From the NCBI RefSeq assembly GCF_013342145.1, contig NZ_JABUQZ010000001.1, positions 3,348,001 through 3,412,000 of the forward strand: 64,000 bases of DNA. Reading direction: 5' to 3'. Made by a program: the position numbers and the translations under genes. Positions within the stretch are counted from its first letter, which is position 1. Every line of letters begins with the position of its first letter. Source of the DNA: Haloterrigena gelatinilytica. GTDB lineage: Archaea; Halobacteriota; Halobacteria; Halobacteriales; Natrialbaceae. A model generated the notes under the pieces. It was not told the origin of the DNA, did no database searches, and saw only the letters and a program-made list of their open reading frames with translations. This document shows positions 1-9,010 of this stretch, piece after piece.

Positions 1-260
1 ACGCCGATGCGGGGTTTCGCGCCGAAGTTCTGTGCGAAGAAGATCAGCGCCTCGACCTCCTCGCCGGTGAGATAGATCGGGTCGCCGGCGCTCGATTTCG
101 CTTCGATCGCGTAGAATACCTCGCCGTCGCCCGCGAGGACGTCCGGGAGTTCGCGTTCGGTCGCGGAGCCGCTGGCGGGCGCGCGCATCACCGCGAAGCC
201 GGCCGCGTCGAGTTCGTTGACGAGTTCCCGCTCGCGGCGGTCGCCCTTCGCCTGAGACAT
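1..260 (-). CDS. hjc: Holliday junction resolvase Hjc (3' end cut off by window edge)
   Basis: Reads from an ATG at 258-260 leftwards off the window. The visible 86 residues start [18 protein letters not shown] and contain the archaeal Hjc nuclease signature: the basic N-terminus with RERELVNEL, a [17 protein letters not shown] loop with the catalytic Asp, and FYAIEAKSS with the E-x-K pair, followed by the [11 protein letters not shown] helix. Hjc is a PD-(D/E)XK homodimer that cuts four-way junctions in recombination and fork repair. Family length is about 120-140 residues, so roughly a third is missing. Assignment is from motifs, not a search. Confidence 0.88.
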   Translation of the reverse strand, partial: MSQAKGDRRERELVNELDAAGFAVMRAPASGSATERELPDVLAGDGEVFYAIEAKSSAGDPIYLTGEEVEALIFFAQNFGAKPRIG

Positions 261-323
261 ACCGGCCTCTCGACCGCGGGCGGTAATAAAAGGACGGAGG
301 GCGCGGTGAAAGTGTTCGCTCGG

Positions 324-1166
324 CTACAGCGGGAGCGGCAGCGGCAGGGTCGCGACGGCCACCGCCAGATCGAGGAGGGCCTCGGTGGTCGGTCCCGACT
401 CCTCGAGGTCGTAGACGAGGGTGAGGTAGACCAGTCCGAACTGGAACCCGTTGTAGACGGCGTGAGAGAGGATCGGCACGAGCAGGTTCTCGCTTTTCGC
501 GTAGAGGTAGCCGAAGATGAGCCCGCCGCCGAAGACGGTCGCGATCGGGACCATGGTCGCGAGCAGCGAGTCCGAGAGGACGGCGTAGGAGACGAAGTGA
601 ACGAGCGCGAAGATGACGCTGGCGATGACGATCGCGTGGGTCCGGCTGAACGCCTCGTAGAGGCGTTTCTGGACGACGTTCCGGAAGAGGAACTCTTCGG
701 CCGGCGCGTTGAAGAAAAAGACGATGCCGATCATGATCAGAACCATCGTCGGATCGTCGCCGATGTAGCCCATCACGTTGTTTTCCGAGGAGGGCAAGGA
801 GAGCATCGAGACGACGACGGCCACGAGGACGTAAAACACGAGGATGCCGACGACGCCCGCGATGGCGTAGATCCAGCCCTGTTTCGTCGGCATTCGGAGA
901 TCCACGTATCCCCATCCGCGATCGGTGACGGCGAGATAGATGGCACCGGCCAGCGCGATCCCGACGAAGTTGAGCGAGAGCAGCGCCGCTCTGGCGGTGA
1001 TCGACGCGTCCATCGGCGAATTAATCAGCGCAGGGTCGAGCAGAAACGCCGGCAGCGTCGTGAAGTTGGGGGCCACGAGGACGCCGAAGACGGTCAGTCC
1101 GATGGCCACGAGCGTCGAGCGAAGCGGGCCATCCGTCCGCTCGCGGTGCCGTTGTGGTGTCTCCAT
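324..1166 (-). CDS. CPBP-family intramembrane metalloprotease (CAAX protease-like)
   Basis: 280-residue polytopic membrane protein. Hydrophobic segments lie around residues 16-36, 58-80, 98-122, 138-153, 178-198 and 204-222. The three ABI/CPBP motifs are visible: APAEEFLFR (E157, E158, R162), the conserved His in ALVHF (H190), and ILSHAVYN (H235), which together form the buried metal site. The archaeal substrate is unknown; bacterial and eukaryotic members process prenylated proteins or act in bacteriocin immunity. It sits convergent to nothing obvious, 63 bp from hjc's start on the other side. The ATG at 1166 gives a short basic cytoplasmic N-terminus, which fits the family. Confidence 0.85.
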   Translation of the reverse strand: METPQRHRERTDGPLRSTLVAIGLTVFGVLVAPNFTTLPAFLLDPALINSPMDASITARAALLSLNFVGIALAGAIYLAVTDRGWGYVDLRMPTKQGWIYAIAGVVGILVFYVLVAVVVSMLSLPSSENNVMGYIGDDPTMVLIMIGIVFFFNAPAEEFLFRNVVQKRLYEAFSRTHAIVIASVIFALVHFVSYAVLSDSLLATMVPIATVFGGGLIFGYLYAKSENLLVPILSHAVYNGFQFGLVYLTLVYDLEESGPTTEALLDLAVAVATLPLPLPL

Positions 1167-1243
1167 GCCCGCCCGTACGGCCGCCGGATCCTTGGGCGTT
1201 CCGAGTAGAACCGCCGTCGCTGGACGGGGGCGCCGTCAGCGGC

Positions 1244-4200
1244 TCAGGAGCCGTCGGCGAGCGAGAGCGTCTCGTCGTCGAACAGGCGCGCCAGCAGCCG
1301 CTGCTGGCCGATCCGGAGGTGGCGGTTGACCGTCGGCTGAGTCACCTCGAGCATCTCGGCGATCTCCTCGCCGGTGCTCTCGCGGGGCCACTCGAAGAAG
1401 CCGGCCAGATACGCCGTCCGAAGCACCTCGAGCTGTCGGTCGGTCAGGTCCTCGAACAGCGACGTCACCAGTTCCTGGCGGGTGTGCATCGTCCGCTGGA
1501 CGTGCCGGCGCGACCGGAGGTCGACGCGCTCGTACCGATCCCGGAGCATCTCGACGAACTCGCGAACGTCGGTCGTCACGGGGACGTCGACGGTGACCTC
1601 GGTCCGGCCCTCGTCGGCCGTGATCGATCGCGGGCTCCCGCCGTGGCGGACCAGCCGCGAGGCGAGGACGTCGCCGGTGACGGTCGCCTCGAACAGACAG
1701 CGCGAGTCGGATTCGGCGACGAGGCGCGCGGACGTCACGGAGACGAGGCCGTCGAGCGCGTCGCGGACGGCCGCCGCCGACGCCCCTCGAGTCTCGAAGA
1801 ACAGGGACGTTTCCGACTCGCCGTGGGTGCCGAGCCCCTCGTAGGTGACCGCGGCGCCGGTCGCCGTCGCGATCCGCGACAGGACGTCGTCGGTCTCGAG
1901 GTCGAGGGTCAGTTCGACGAGCGTCTCGGCGTGAAGGGCTTCCTGGGTTTGGGCCGCGTTGATCGCGTTCGCGATCCCCTCGCCGAGTTCGGCGAACACC
2001 GAGCGCTCGAGGTCGGTGAACGCGTCGGGTTCGTCGGCGTAGACCGTCAGGACGCCGTAGCTGTACTCCTCGAAGGTGAGCGGGACGGCGACGGCCGACT
2101 GGAAGCCCGCGTCGAGCGCGTTCGTTCGCCACGCCTCTCCCTGGAGGCCCTCGACGACGTTCTCGACGACCGTCGGCGTCCCCGATCGAGCGGCCCGAAC
2201 CGCGGGCTCCTGAGATTCCCCCTCGAGACCGAAGTCGACCGCGTCCAGGTACTCCGGGTCGTCGCCGGCCCAGGTGCGCGGCTCGAGGGTCGAGCCGCTC
2301 GCGTCGAGGTCGCCGATCCAGGCGAAGGAGACGTTGTCCGCCGCGACGAGTCGCTCGGGGACGGTTCGCTCGATCTCGTCGCGGCCGTCGGCGCCGATGA
2401 GCGACCGGTCGATCCCGCGGATGATCTCCGTGATCTGGATCTGGCGCCGAAGCCGACGGTTCTGGGCCGCCAGCTCCGCGTCGCGCTCCCGGAGGTTCGC
2501 CTCGCTCTCGAGGCGGTCGAAGGCCGCTTCGGTGGTCGCGACGAGCGTCTCGAACAGCCGTCGGGTTTCGTCGTCGATCGTCGCGGGCGAGGCCAGCAGG
2601 ACGAAGACGCCGTAGTCGCCGATCGGGACGAGCAGCCCGCCGGAAGCGTCGCCGCCGAACAGCGGCGATCGATCGCCGATCTCGGCGTCGTCGACGACGG
2701 TCTGGGTGCCCGTCACGTAGGTCGTCCAGAGCACGGAGTCGCCGTCGCCGACCGCGATGGACGGTGCGCCGCCGGACCGATCGGCGAAGCCGGCCGTCGA
2801 CGAGACCGGTTCGAACCGGTTGGTCTCGGAGTCGAGCAGGTAGACGCCCGCGCTGACGTCGTCGGTCTCGAGCAGTTCGGCGGCCGTCTCGACGACCAGG
2901 TCGGTAACCGTCGACTCCGTCTCCGCGTTGAGCAGGCCGCGGGCGGTCTCGTGGAGCGACTCGAGGGCCAGTTCCCGGCGCTTCCGGTCTGAGATGTCCT
3001 GCACCGTGCCCCGGTACTTGTAGAGGTCGCCGTCCTCGTTCCGGATCGGTTCGCTGATCGCGCGGACCCACCTGATCTCGCCCTCGCGGGTTCGGATCCG
3101 CGTCTCGAGATCGTATCCCGTCCCCGTCTCGAGGGCCGTCTGGACTCGCTCGCGAACGAACGCCCGATCGTCGGGATGGAAGCACTCGATCGTCCGCTCG
3201 AGGTCGGGTGTCGCGTCGGTCGGGAGGTCGTGGAGCCGATACATCTCGTCGGTCCAGGTCGCGGTCCGCGGCTGGGACTCGAGGTCGAGTTCCCAGCCGC
3301 CGATCGTCGCCATCCGCTGGACCCGCTCGAGCAGATCCGTCGTTCGCTCGAGTTCGCGTTCGCGTCGCTTGCGGTCGGTGATGTCCTGCATCGAGCCGCG
3401 GACGGCGACGACCTCGCCGTCGTCGACGATCGGTTCGCCGATCGTCCGCATCCACCGCAGCTCGTCGTCGTACGTGTACATCCGGACCTCGAGATCGTAG
3501 CTCTCGGCGCGCTCGACCGCGTCCTCGACGGCCGAGAGGACGCGGGATCGATCGTCGGGGTGGTACCGCCCGAGCGCCGCCGAGACGTCCCGTTGCGTGG
3601 CGCCGGACGGATCGCGGCCGAACAGGCGCTGGAGTTGGGGGCTCACGGTCAGATCGTAGGGATCGGCCGTCACGTCGAGCTCCCAGCCGCCCACGCCGGC
3701 GATCCGCTGGGCCTGCTCGAGTAATTCGGTCGTCCGTTCGAGTTCGCGCTCGCGTTCCTTGCGGTCGGTGATGTCGCGGACGACCCCCGCCGTGCCCGCG
3801 AACTCGCCGTCCTCTGACGGTAACAACGCCATGTGGTTTTCCGCCTCGATCACGTCGCCGTCGGCGGTCTCGAGGTCCATCTCGAAGGTCTCGTAGAGCT
3901 TGTCCTCCCGGAGCAGCTCCCGGACCAGGTTCCGGGCGGTCTCGAGATTCGTCGGGGACATTACGCTCTCGACGTCCGCCCCGATCAGCGTCTCGGGCTC
4001 GTACCCCGCCAGCGGCTCGATCGCGTCGTTGACGAACTGAAACGTCCCGTCCTCGTCGAGCGTGTAGACCGGGTCGCCGATCGCCTGGATGATCGTCTCG
4101 TAGCGCTCGAGTTCGCGCTCGCGTTCCTTGCGGTCGGTGATGTCGCGGACGACCCCCGCCGTGCCCGCGAACTCGCCGTCCTCGGACGGCAACAGGGCGA

Positions 4201-6412
4201 TGTGCGTTTCGGTCTCGATCACGTCGCCGTCGGCCGTCATGAAATCCGTCTCGACGGTGGCGTACGGTCCCTCCTCCTCACGGAGCAGCTCCCGCACCTG
4301 TTCGCGGGCCCGCTCAAGGTCCGGAGGCGGCAGGAGCGCCGAGACGTCGTCGCCGATCAACGCCTCGGGATCGTACCCCGCCAGGGTCTCGATCGCGTCG
4401 TTGACGAACCGAACCGTCCCGTCCTCGTCGAGCGTGTAGACCGGGTCGCCGATCGACTGGACGATCGTCTCGTAGCGCTCGAGTTCGCGCTCGCGGTGTT
4501 TGCGGTCGGTGACGTCCTGCATCGACCCCCGAACGGCGACGGTTTCCCCGCCTTCGCGGACGGGATCGCCGATCACCCGGACCCAGCGCGGCTCGCCGTC
4601 GGTCGATCGGAGTCGCGCCTCGAGATCGTACGCCTCGCCGTCCTCGACGGCGCCGGAAAGCGCCGACCGAATCGCCGGCCGATCGTCCGGACGGAACTGC
4701 GCGAGCATCTTGTCGGGCGTCAGGGTCGTTCCCGGCTCGAGGTCGAGTTGCCGGTAGAACTCGTCGGACGCGGTCACCTCGTAGGGATCCCCGCGGACGT
4801 CGATTTCCACGCCGCCGACCGACGCCAGCCGCTGGGCCTGCTCGAGCAGTTCGGTCGTCCGCTCCAGATCGCGCTCGTAGCGGGTCCGTTCGGAGATGTC
4901 GCGACCGATGCCGGTCACGACGGTCTCGCCCTCGAGGTCCTCGAGTCGAGTCGCGACGAACTCGTAGGGGATCGATTCGCCGTCGGCGGTCCGGATCGGC
5001 ACCTCCACGCGGGCCGTGCCGGTCTCGAGAACCTCGGCGATCGCCTCGTTGATGGCCGGCCGATCCGCCTCGGCGAAGAACTCGACGGCGTCCATCGAGT
5101 CGATCTCGTCGGCGTCGTAGCCGGAGACCGTGGCGAGCGACTCGTTCCACCGCAGGAGGGCCCCGTCCTCGTCGATCACGTAGAACACGTCGTCGATGGC
5201 GTCGAGGACGTCGTCGGTGTAGGCCTTGTATCGCTGCAGTTCCCGCTCGCGCTCGCGCAACCGCCGCTCGTCGGCCTTCCGGTCGGTCACGTCGCGACTG
5301 ATCGCCAGAAACCGGGTCTCGTCGGCGAAATCGATCCGGATCAGGTGGACCTCGACGGGGAACGTCGAGCCGTCGCGGCGGCGGTATCGGCCCTCGAACT
5401 TGCGCCGCTCGCCGACCGAGAGCTCCGCGAGCAGCGCCTCGACGTCGGCGGCGTCGAACAGCGCTTCGTACTCCCAGATCTTCGTGCCGACCAGCTCCGA
5501 CTCCTCGTACCCCAGCATCTCGCAGAACCGGTGGTTCGCCTCGACGATCGTCCCCTCGGTATCGAGCACGTCGATCATGTCGGGAGAGTTCTCGAACAGC
5601 GCCTCGAGGCGCGCGCTCGTCGACTCTAGCCGGCGTTCGCGGTCCTTGCGCTCGGTGATGTCCTCGAGGGCGCCCATCGTGCCGACGATCTCGCCGTCGG
5701 CGCCGTAGATCGGGGCGGCGGAGATACTCACGTCGATCCGCTCGCCGTCTTTCGTCACCCGCCGGGTCTCGAGCCCGGCGATCGACTCGCCATCGAACAG
5801 TCGGTCGAAGATCTCGCGGTGGTCTTCCGCCCGGTCGTCCGGAACGAACGGCAGCGGTTCGTCGAGCACCTCGTCCTCGCTCCAGCCGAAGACGCGTTCG
5901 GCGGCGGGGTTCCACAGCGTCACCGTCTCGTCGGTGTCGAGCGCGACCAGCGCCGACGGCGAGGCTTCGATCACCGCCCCGAGGCGTTCGTTCGTCTCCC
6001 GGAGCTCCCGTTCGCGCTCGTCGAACCGGCGCTCGCGCTCCCGGACCGCCGCCGTCAGTTCGTCGATCGCCGTCGAGAGGCGGCCGAGGGCGTCGTCGCG
6101 GTCGAGTTCGAAGTCGACGGCTTCGGCGTCCGCTTCGGGACCGGCGATCGCTTCGCCGACCTCGCCGTCGCGAATCCGCGAGACGAACGTCTCGAGTTCG
6201 CCCGCGAGGCGCTCGAGCGTCGGCTCCCGATCGGCGCCGCCGCGAGCGGCGAGTCCGAGGACGAACGGGAGCGGAACGATCGACGGGTCGTGGAGTTGCG
6301 GTCCGAGACCGAGGAGTAGCGCACCGACGAGAATCACCCCGAGGAGGACCGGCGACCGCCGCCGGCCGAGAGACCCGTCGAGGGCGCCGCTGCGTGACGA
6401 ACGACTGACCAT
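1244..6412 (-). CDS. Giant PAS(8)-GAF(2)-HTH_10 sensor/transcription regulator (Bat-like)
   Basis: 1722 residues. Order by eye: one or two N-terminal membrane segments (about 18-55), a linker with Arg/Glu-rich coiled coil to about 140, then eight PAS units beginning near residues 145, 270, 400, 530, 646, 769, 900 and 1035, each ending in a DITDRK/DISDRK-type S-box tail. Two GAF domains follow (about 1154 and 1330), a bacterio-opsin-activator N-domain (about 1499) and a C-terminal HTH_10 (LTDRQLEVLRTAYLAGFFEW near 1659; TQPTVNRHLR recognition helix). No histidine-kinase domain is present, so signals are probably passed directly to DNA binding, as in Halobacterium Bat. PAS5 and PAS6 are near-identical copies. 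A HalOD1 gene is divergent upstream. The signal is not deducible. Confidence 0.9.
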   Translation of the reverse strand: MVSRSSRSGALDGSLGRRRSPVLLGVILVGALLLGLGPQLHDPSIVPLPFVLGLAARGGADREPTLERLAGELETFVSRIRDGEVGEAIAGPEADAEAVDFELDRDDALGRLSTAIDELTAAVRERERRFDERERELRETNERLGAVIEASPSALVALDTDETVTLWNPAAERVFGWSEDEVLDEPLPFVPDDRAEDHREIFDRLFDGESIAGLETRRVTKDGERIDVSISAAPIYGADGEIVGTMGALEDITERKDRERRLESTSARLEALFENSPDMIDVLDTEGTIVEANHRFCEMLGYEESELVGTKIWEYEALFDAADVEALLAELSVGERRKFEGRYRRRDGSTFPVEVHLIRIDFADETRFLAISRDVTDRKADERRLRERERELQRYKAYTDDVLDAIDDVFYVIDEDGALLRWNESLATVSGYDADEIDSMDAVEFFAEADRPAINEAIAEVLETGTARVEVPIRTADGESIPYEFVATRLEDLEGETVVTGIGRDISERTRYERDLERTTELLEQAQRLASVGGVEIDVRGDPYEVTASDEFYRQLDLEPGTTLTPDKMLAQFRPDDRPAIRSALSGAVEDGEAYDLEARLRSTDGEPRWVRVIGDPVREGGETVAVRGSMQDVTDRKHRERELERYETIVQSIGDPVYTLDEDGTVRFVNDAIETLAGYDPEALIGDDVSALLPPPDLERAREQVRELLREEEGPYATVETDFMTADGDVIETETHIALLPSEDGEFAGTAGVVRDITDRKERERELERYETIIQAIGDPVYTLDEDGTFQFVNDAIEPLAGYEPETLIGADVESVMSPTNLETARNLVRELLREDKLYETFEMDLETADGDVIEAENHMALLPSEDGEFAGTAGVVRDITDRKERERELERTTELLEQAQRIAGVGGWELDVTADPYDLTVSPQLQRLFGRDPSGATQRDVSAALGRYHPDDRSRVLSAVEDAVERAESYDLEVRMYTYDDELRWMRTIGEPIVDDGEVVAVRGSMQDITDRKRRERELERTTDLLERVQRMATIGGWELDLESQPRTATWTDEMYRLHDLPTDATPDLERTIECFHPDDRAFVRERVQTALETGTGYDLETRIRTREGEIRWVRAISEPIRNEDGDLYKYRGTVQDISDRKRRELALESLHETARGLLNAETESTVTDLVVETAAELLETDDVSAGVYLLDSETNRFEPVSSTAGFADRSGGAPSIAVGDGDSVLWTTYVTGTQTVVDDAEIGDRSPLFGGDASGGLLVPIGDYGVFVLLASPATIDDETRRLFETLVATTEAAFDRLESEANLRERDAELAAQNRRLRRQIQITEIIRGIDRSLIGADGRDEIERTVPERLVAADNVSFAWIGDLDASGSTLEPRTWAGDDPEYLDAVDFGLEGESQEPAVRAARSGTPTVVENVVEGLQGEAWRTNALDAGFQSAVAVPLTFEEYSYGVLTVYADEPDAFTDLERSVFAELGEGIANAINAAQTQEALHAETLVELTLDLETDDVLSRIATATGAAVTYEGLGTHGESETSLFFETRGASAAAVRDALDGLVSVTSARLVAESDSRCLFEATVTGDVLASRLVRHGGSPRSITADEGRTEVTVDVPVTTDVREFVEMLRDRYERVDLRSRRHVQRTMHTRQELVTSLFEDLTDRQLEVLRTAYLAGFFEWPRESTGEEIAEMLEVTQPTVNRHLRIGQQRLLARLFDDETLSLADGS
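3742..4479 (-). repeat. In-frame tandem duplication of one PAS unit (369-bp period)
   Basis: Within the giant regulator, the DNA at 3742-4110 recurs at 4111-4479. At least 60 bp from about 3750 to 3815 matches 4119 to 4184 without change, and the protein copies share EFAGTAGVVRDITDRKERER and IGDPVYTLDEDGT. The exact 123-codon period keeps the frame. The level of nucleotide identity points to a recent duplication or ongoing gene conversion, since the other six PAS units are well diverged. Confidence 0.85.
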
Positions 6413-6600
6413 GACCGACGTATGCGAGGACCGTACATGATCTGCAGGGATCGTATCGCCCGTTCGCTGGCGAAATTTACCGCGCGACTACTATCCGTAG
6501 CGGCCGTCCGGCGACTCGGGCACGACGACCGTTCACAATCGGATCGGCCGACCGACGAGACGCCCCCTCGAGCGGCCCAACTCGGCCGATTCGGCCCGGT

Positions 6601-6650
6601 TTCTATATGTGTAGCGTCTCGATCGCGACGGGTTTACGTGTATAATGGAT
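6601..6650 (+). promoter_or_regulatory. AT-rich promoter region of the HalOD1 gene
   Basis: Two TATA-like stretches, TTTCTATATG (6601-6610) and GTATAATGGA (6641-6650), lie in the 274-bp divergent region before the HalOD1 gene. The first would place transcription start near 6633, just before an alternative ATG at 6645; the second would suit a start nearer 6670. I cannot choose between them from sequence alone. Confidence 0.4.
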
Positions 6651-6686
6651 AGCCGGATAGCCGCCGCTGCCCTTCGAACGAATAAC

Positions 6687-6944
6687 ATGTCCGGAACGAC
6701 GCTCGACTACCACAACGATTCGCTCAGTCTCTCAGTGATCGAGGCCATCGCCGACGCGACCGACACCGACCCCGTCGAACTCGAGCCGCTGTACCACGTC
6801 GTCGACCCCGAGGCGCTCGATCAGCTCTTTCAGGGGACCACGCCGGCGACCGCTCGCGTCCAGTTCAGCTACGGCGAGCACACCGTCGAAGTTCGAGGCG
6901 ACGGCACCATTCTGGTCGACGGAACGGTCCATGAGAGCCCGTAA
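6687..6944 (+). CDS. HalOD1 output-domain protein (small)
   Basis: 85 residues if started at the ATG at 6687 (MSGTTLDYHNDS), or 99 from an in-frame ATG at 6645; I prefer 6687 because family members usually begin just before this helical region. The body, SVIEAIADATDTDPVELEPL then VDPEALDQLF and a beta-rich end (VQFSYGEHTVEVRGDGTI), matches the halobacterial output domain HalOD1 (PF18545 from memory), found alone or fused to receivers. It is proposed to be a signalling output module of unknown partner. It is divergent from the giant PAS regulator and directly upstream of a pseudo-receiver/PAS protein, so a role in the same signalling unit is inferred. Confidence 0.75.
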   Translation: MSGTTLDYHNDSLSLSVIEAIADATDTDPVELEPLYHVVDPEALDQLFQGTTPATARVQFSYGEHTVEVRGDGTILVDGTVHESP

Positions 6945-7013
6945 GCGGTGCGGTCGAACAACGACGGGGGCGATCGCCCCCTCCAGCACCGCGCCCGGCG
7001 GCGCGAATCGATC

Positions 7014-7020
7014 AGGAGGA
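7014..7020 (+). promoter_or_regulatory. Strong Shine-Dalgarno deciding the start of the pseudo-receiver/PAS gene
   Basis: AGGAGGA lies 5 nt before the ATG at 7026. It argues for that start rather than the upstream in-frame GTG at 6948, and fits an internal gene of a transcript that begins at the HalOD1 gene. Confidence 0.7.
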
Positions 7021-7025
7021 CGCCG

Positions 7026-7805
7026 ATGACGCCGGCGACGGTCGCGCCCGCCCTCGACGGTCCGTCGCCGATCGCCGGGGAGCTCACGGCCCTCGCCGTC
7101 GGCGATCGACGGCACACCGAGCGGGTCGAAGCCGCCGTCGACGACGACGATCGAATCGCGGTTCGGACCGCGCCCTCGGTCGCGGACGCCCTCCCGGAGC
7201 TCGACGACGTCGACTGTTTCGTCGGCTCCTACCCGCCGGAAAACGGCACCGGCCTCATCGAGCGGGTCACCGAGGGGACGATCGACCTCCCGATCGTCCT
7301 GCTCGTCGACGAGGGAGCGACGGTCGACGACGGAGTACGCTCCCACGGCTGGCTCGATTGGGTGGACCGCGCCGCGGCGATCGAGGACGGCGATCGGCTG
7401 CGCCGCCGGATTCGGTCGCTCGTCGAGCGGCGACGCCTCGCCGGACTCTCCCGGCGCTCGCTGGCCGGCATCGAACTCGCCGGGGACGCGATCGCCATCG
7501 TCGCGCCCGACGGCACCGTCCAGTTCGCGAACCGCGGGTTCGCGATGCAGTTCGGCTACGGTCGGGACGACCTCGCCGGACGCTCGTGGCGGACGCTGTT
7601 TACCGACGACAGCGTCGAGCGCCTCGAGACGGCCGCGGTGCCGACGGTCGCGGACGGCTGGCGCTGGACCGGGAGCTGTACCGGCCGTCGAAACTCGGGG
7701 GGGACGTTTCCGGTTCGGGTCCGCCTGGGCGGTCCCGAGGACGGGGGGCTGGTGTTCGTGGTCGAACCCGTCGATACGGACGCCGATGCGGGCGACTCGA
7801 GCTAG
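7026..7805 (+). CDS. Pseudo-receiver plus PAS protein
   Basis: 259 residues. Residues about 20-130 have the layout of a CheY receiver (LTALAVGD strand, alternating helices, LPIVLLVDE strand), but the phosphoacceptor strand reads VDCFVGSYPPENG where haloarchaeal receivers have DxxVSDYxMPxxDG, so Asp is replaced by Ser and the conserved Lys near the last strand looks like Arg. A PAS domain follows (about 140-245; ELAGDAIAIVAPDGTVQFAN). There is no kinase or DNA-binding domain. The gene is 81 bp after the HalOD1 gene and probably co-transcribed. Likely a non-phosphorylated adaptor or ligand sensor; partner unknown. Confidence 0.7.
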   Translation: MTPATVAPALDGPSPIAGELTALAVGDRRHTERVEAAVDDDDRIAVRTAPSVADALPELDDVDCFVGSYPPENGTGLIERVTEGTIDLPIVLLVDEGATVDDGVRSHGWLDWVDRAAAIEDGDRLRRRIRSLVERRRLAGLSRRSLAGIELAGDAIAIVAPDGTVQFANRGFAMQFGYGRDDLAGRSWRTLFTDDSVERLETAAVPTVADGWRWTGSCTGRRNSGGTFPVRVRLGGPEDGGLVFVVEPVDTDADAGDSS

Positions 7806-8119
7806 GTCGGTTTCCCGCTGTTCTGTCTCCGACGCTGCCTTCTCCGTCTCCAGTTACAGTCAGTGGAGGGGAGCACGGTTCTGCGTGCTCGATCGTCCGT
7901 GAAACTAGCGATCAGTAGCGGCGAGGGCGTTACCAGTGTGGCCATCCGTGTCACTGATGGCTGTCAGAAAAGGCGTGCCGAGTACAGAGCGCGTATCTTG
8001 CAATCGGTTCGGGACTGATTCTCCTGAGAGTCACAACACCGGGTTCGGATGGTATCGCCCGTGGCCGAGAGGTGGAGTTCCCCGGCAGCGTTAACTGTGA
8101 GTTGATTGAATAGTCTCCC
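7806..8119. other. Intergenic stretch, no gene seen
   Basis: 314 bp between the PAS protein and the lipoprotein gene. Short ORFs here on either strand have no recognisable protein character. A weak AT-rich patch (GTTAACTGTGAG, 8091-8102) about 25 nt before the lipoprotein start may be its promoter. Confidence 0.4.
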
Positions 8120-8938
8120 ATGCGTACGTCTCCGCTCTCAGCGATCGCCGTCGCTGCCCTCCTGGTCTTCGCGGGATGTACCGGACTTCCGGGCGCGGAC
8201 GAGAACTCGTCGCCTGACGCGTCCCCCGACGTGTCTCCCGACGAGTTCCCGAACGCGTCGGCCATCGACCAGTCGGTGTTCGATAGACACGCAACCGAGA
8301 TGACGAACACGAGTTTCACGCTCTCGACCGAGAAAAACCGAACGGATCGCGTTCTCCACCCGTCGGAGAAGGACGTCAGGCACATGAACGACACGAGCCG
8401 GTTTCTCGCCGAGCCCAGCAGTTCGCAGTACCTCGGACACACCACCGGTTACTTTTCAGGGAACGGGAGCACCTACTCGAACGGAAGTGCGGAGTCCGTG
8501 CTGTTCGAGGACGACCGCACGACGGTGCGGAAACTCTCTCCCGCGTCGGTGTTCAACGAATCGAGCGACCGGTACCTCTGGCGGGGATTGTTCAGCAACG
8601 ACAGCATGCGCCAGCTCGATCACGCCGCGATTGACGCCACCTACCAGCGCGAAGGCGTCGAGACGTTCCGAGACGTTCCGGTGATGCGGTACGAGGCCAC
8701 CGGCGTCGACGCGCTGTCCGACTCGTGGGCGGGAGGCGAGAACGCGAGTTCGACGTACGAGGAGTTCTCAGCGACACTCCTGCTCGACGAAGACGGCGTC
8801 ATCCGCCACTACGAGTACGAATTCGTCTGGGCCGAATCCACGACCCGGAGGATTACGCAGTCGTACACGCTGTCCGACGTGGGGAGCACCGACGTCGAGA
8901 AACCGGACTGGGCGGTAGACGCGACGGCGGGGTCGTAA
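8120..8938 (+). CDS. Secreted haloarchaeal lipoprotein (DUF7537-like)
   Basis: 272 residues. An N-terminal signal (residues 1-19) ends in the lipobox VFAGC with Cys20, followed by an Asp/Ser/Pro-rich linker typical of halophile surface lipoproteins. The rest is a beta-rich, Asn/Ser/Thr-rich domain with several N-x-S/T sequons (NTSF, NESS, NASS), ending in DEDGVIRHYEYEFVWAE, which resembles the DUF7537 family of haloarchaeal lipoproteins and distantly LolA/LppX-like folds. It would be anchored outside the membrane. Function is unknown; the family name is from memory. Confidence 0.75.
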   Translation: MRTSPLSAIAVAALLVFAGCTGLPGADENSSPDASPDVSPDEFPNASAIDQSVFDRHATEMTNTSFTLSTEKNRTDRVLHPSEKDVRHMNDTSRFLAEPSSSQYLGHTTGYFSGNGSTYSNGSAESVLFEDDRTTVRKLSPASVFNESSDRYLWRGLFSNDSMRQLDHAAIDATYQREGVETFRDVPVMRYEATGVDALSDSWAGGENASSTYEEFSATLLLDEDGVIRHYEYEFVWAESTTRRITQSYTLSDVGSTDVEKPDWAVDATAGS

Positions 8939-9010
8939 CGGCTCAGGCGGTCCGAATCGAGCCTTGTTACGGACCCTCCCGAACGGCTACCGAGACCGCG
9001 GTATCGACGC

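Noticed and set aside
1154-2992. 612-codon plus-strand ORF opposite the giant PAS regulator
   Set aside because: Shadow of the minus-strand gene; high-GC third positions keep antisense frames open. Its product is Arg/Asp/Val-rich with no domain.
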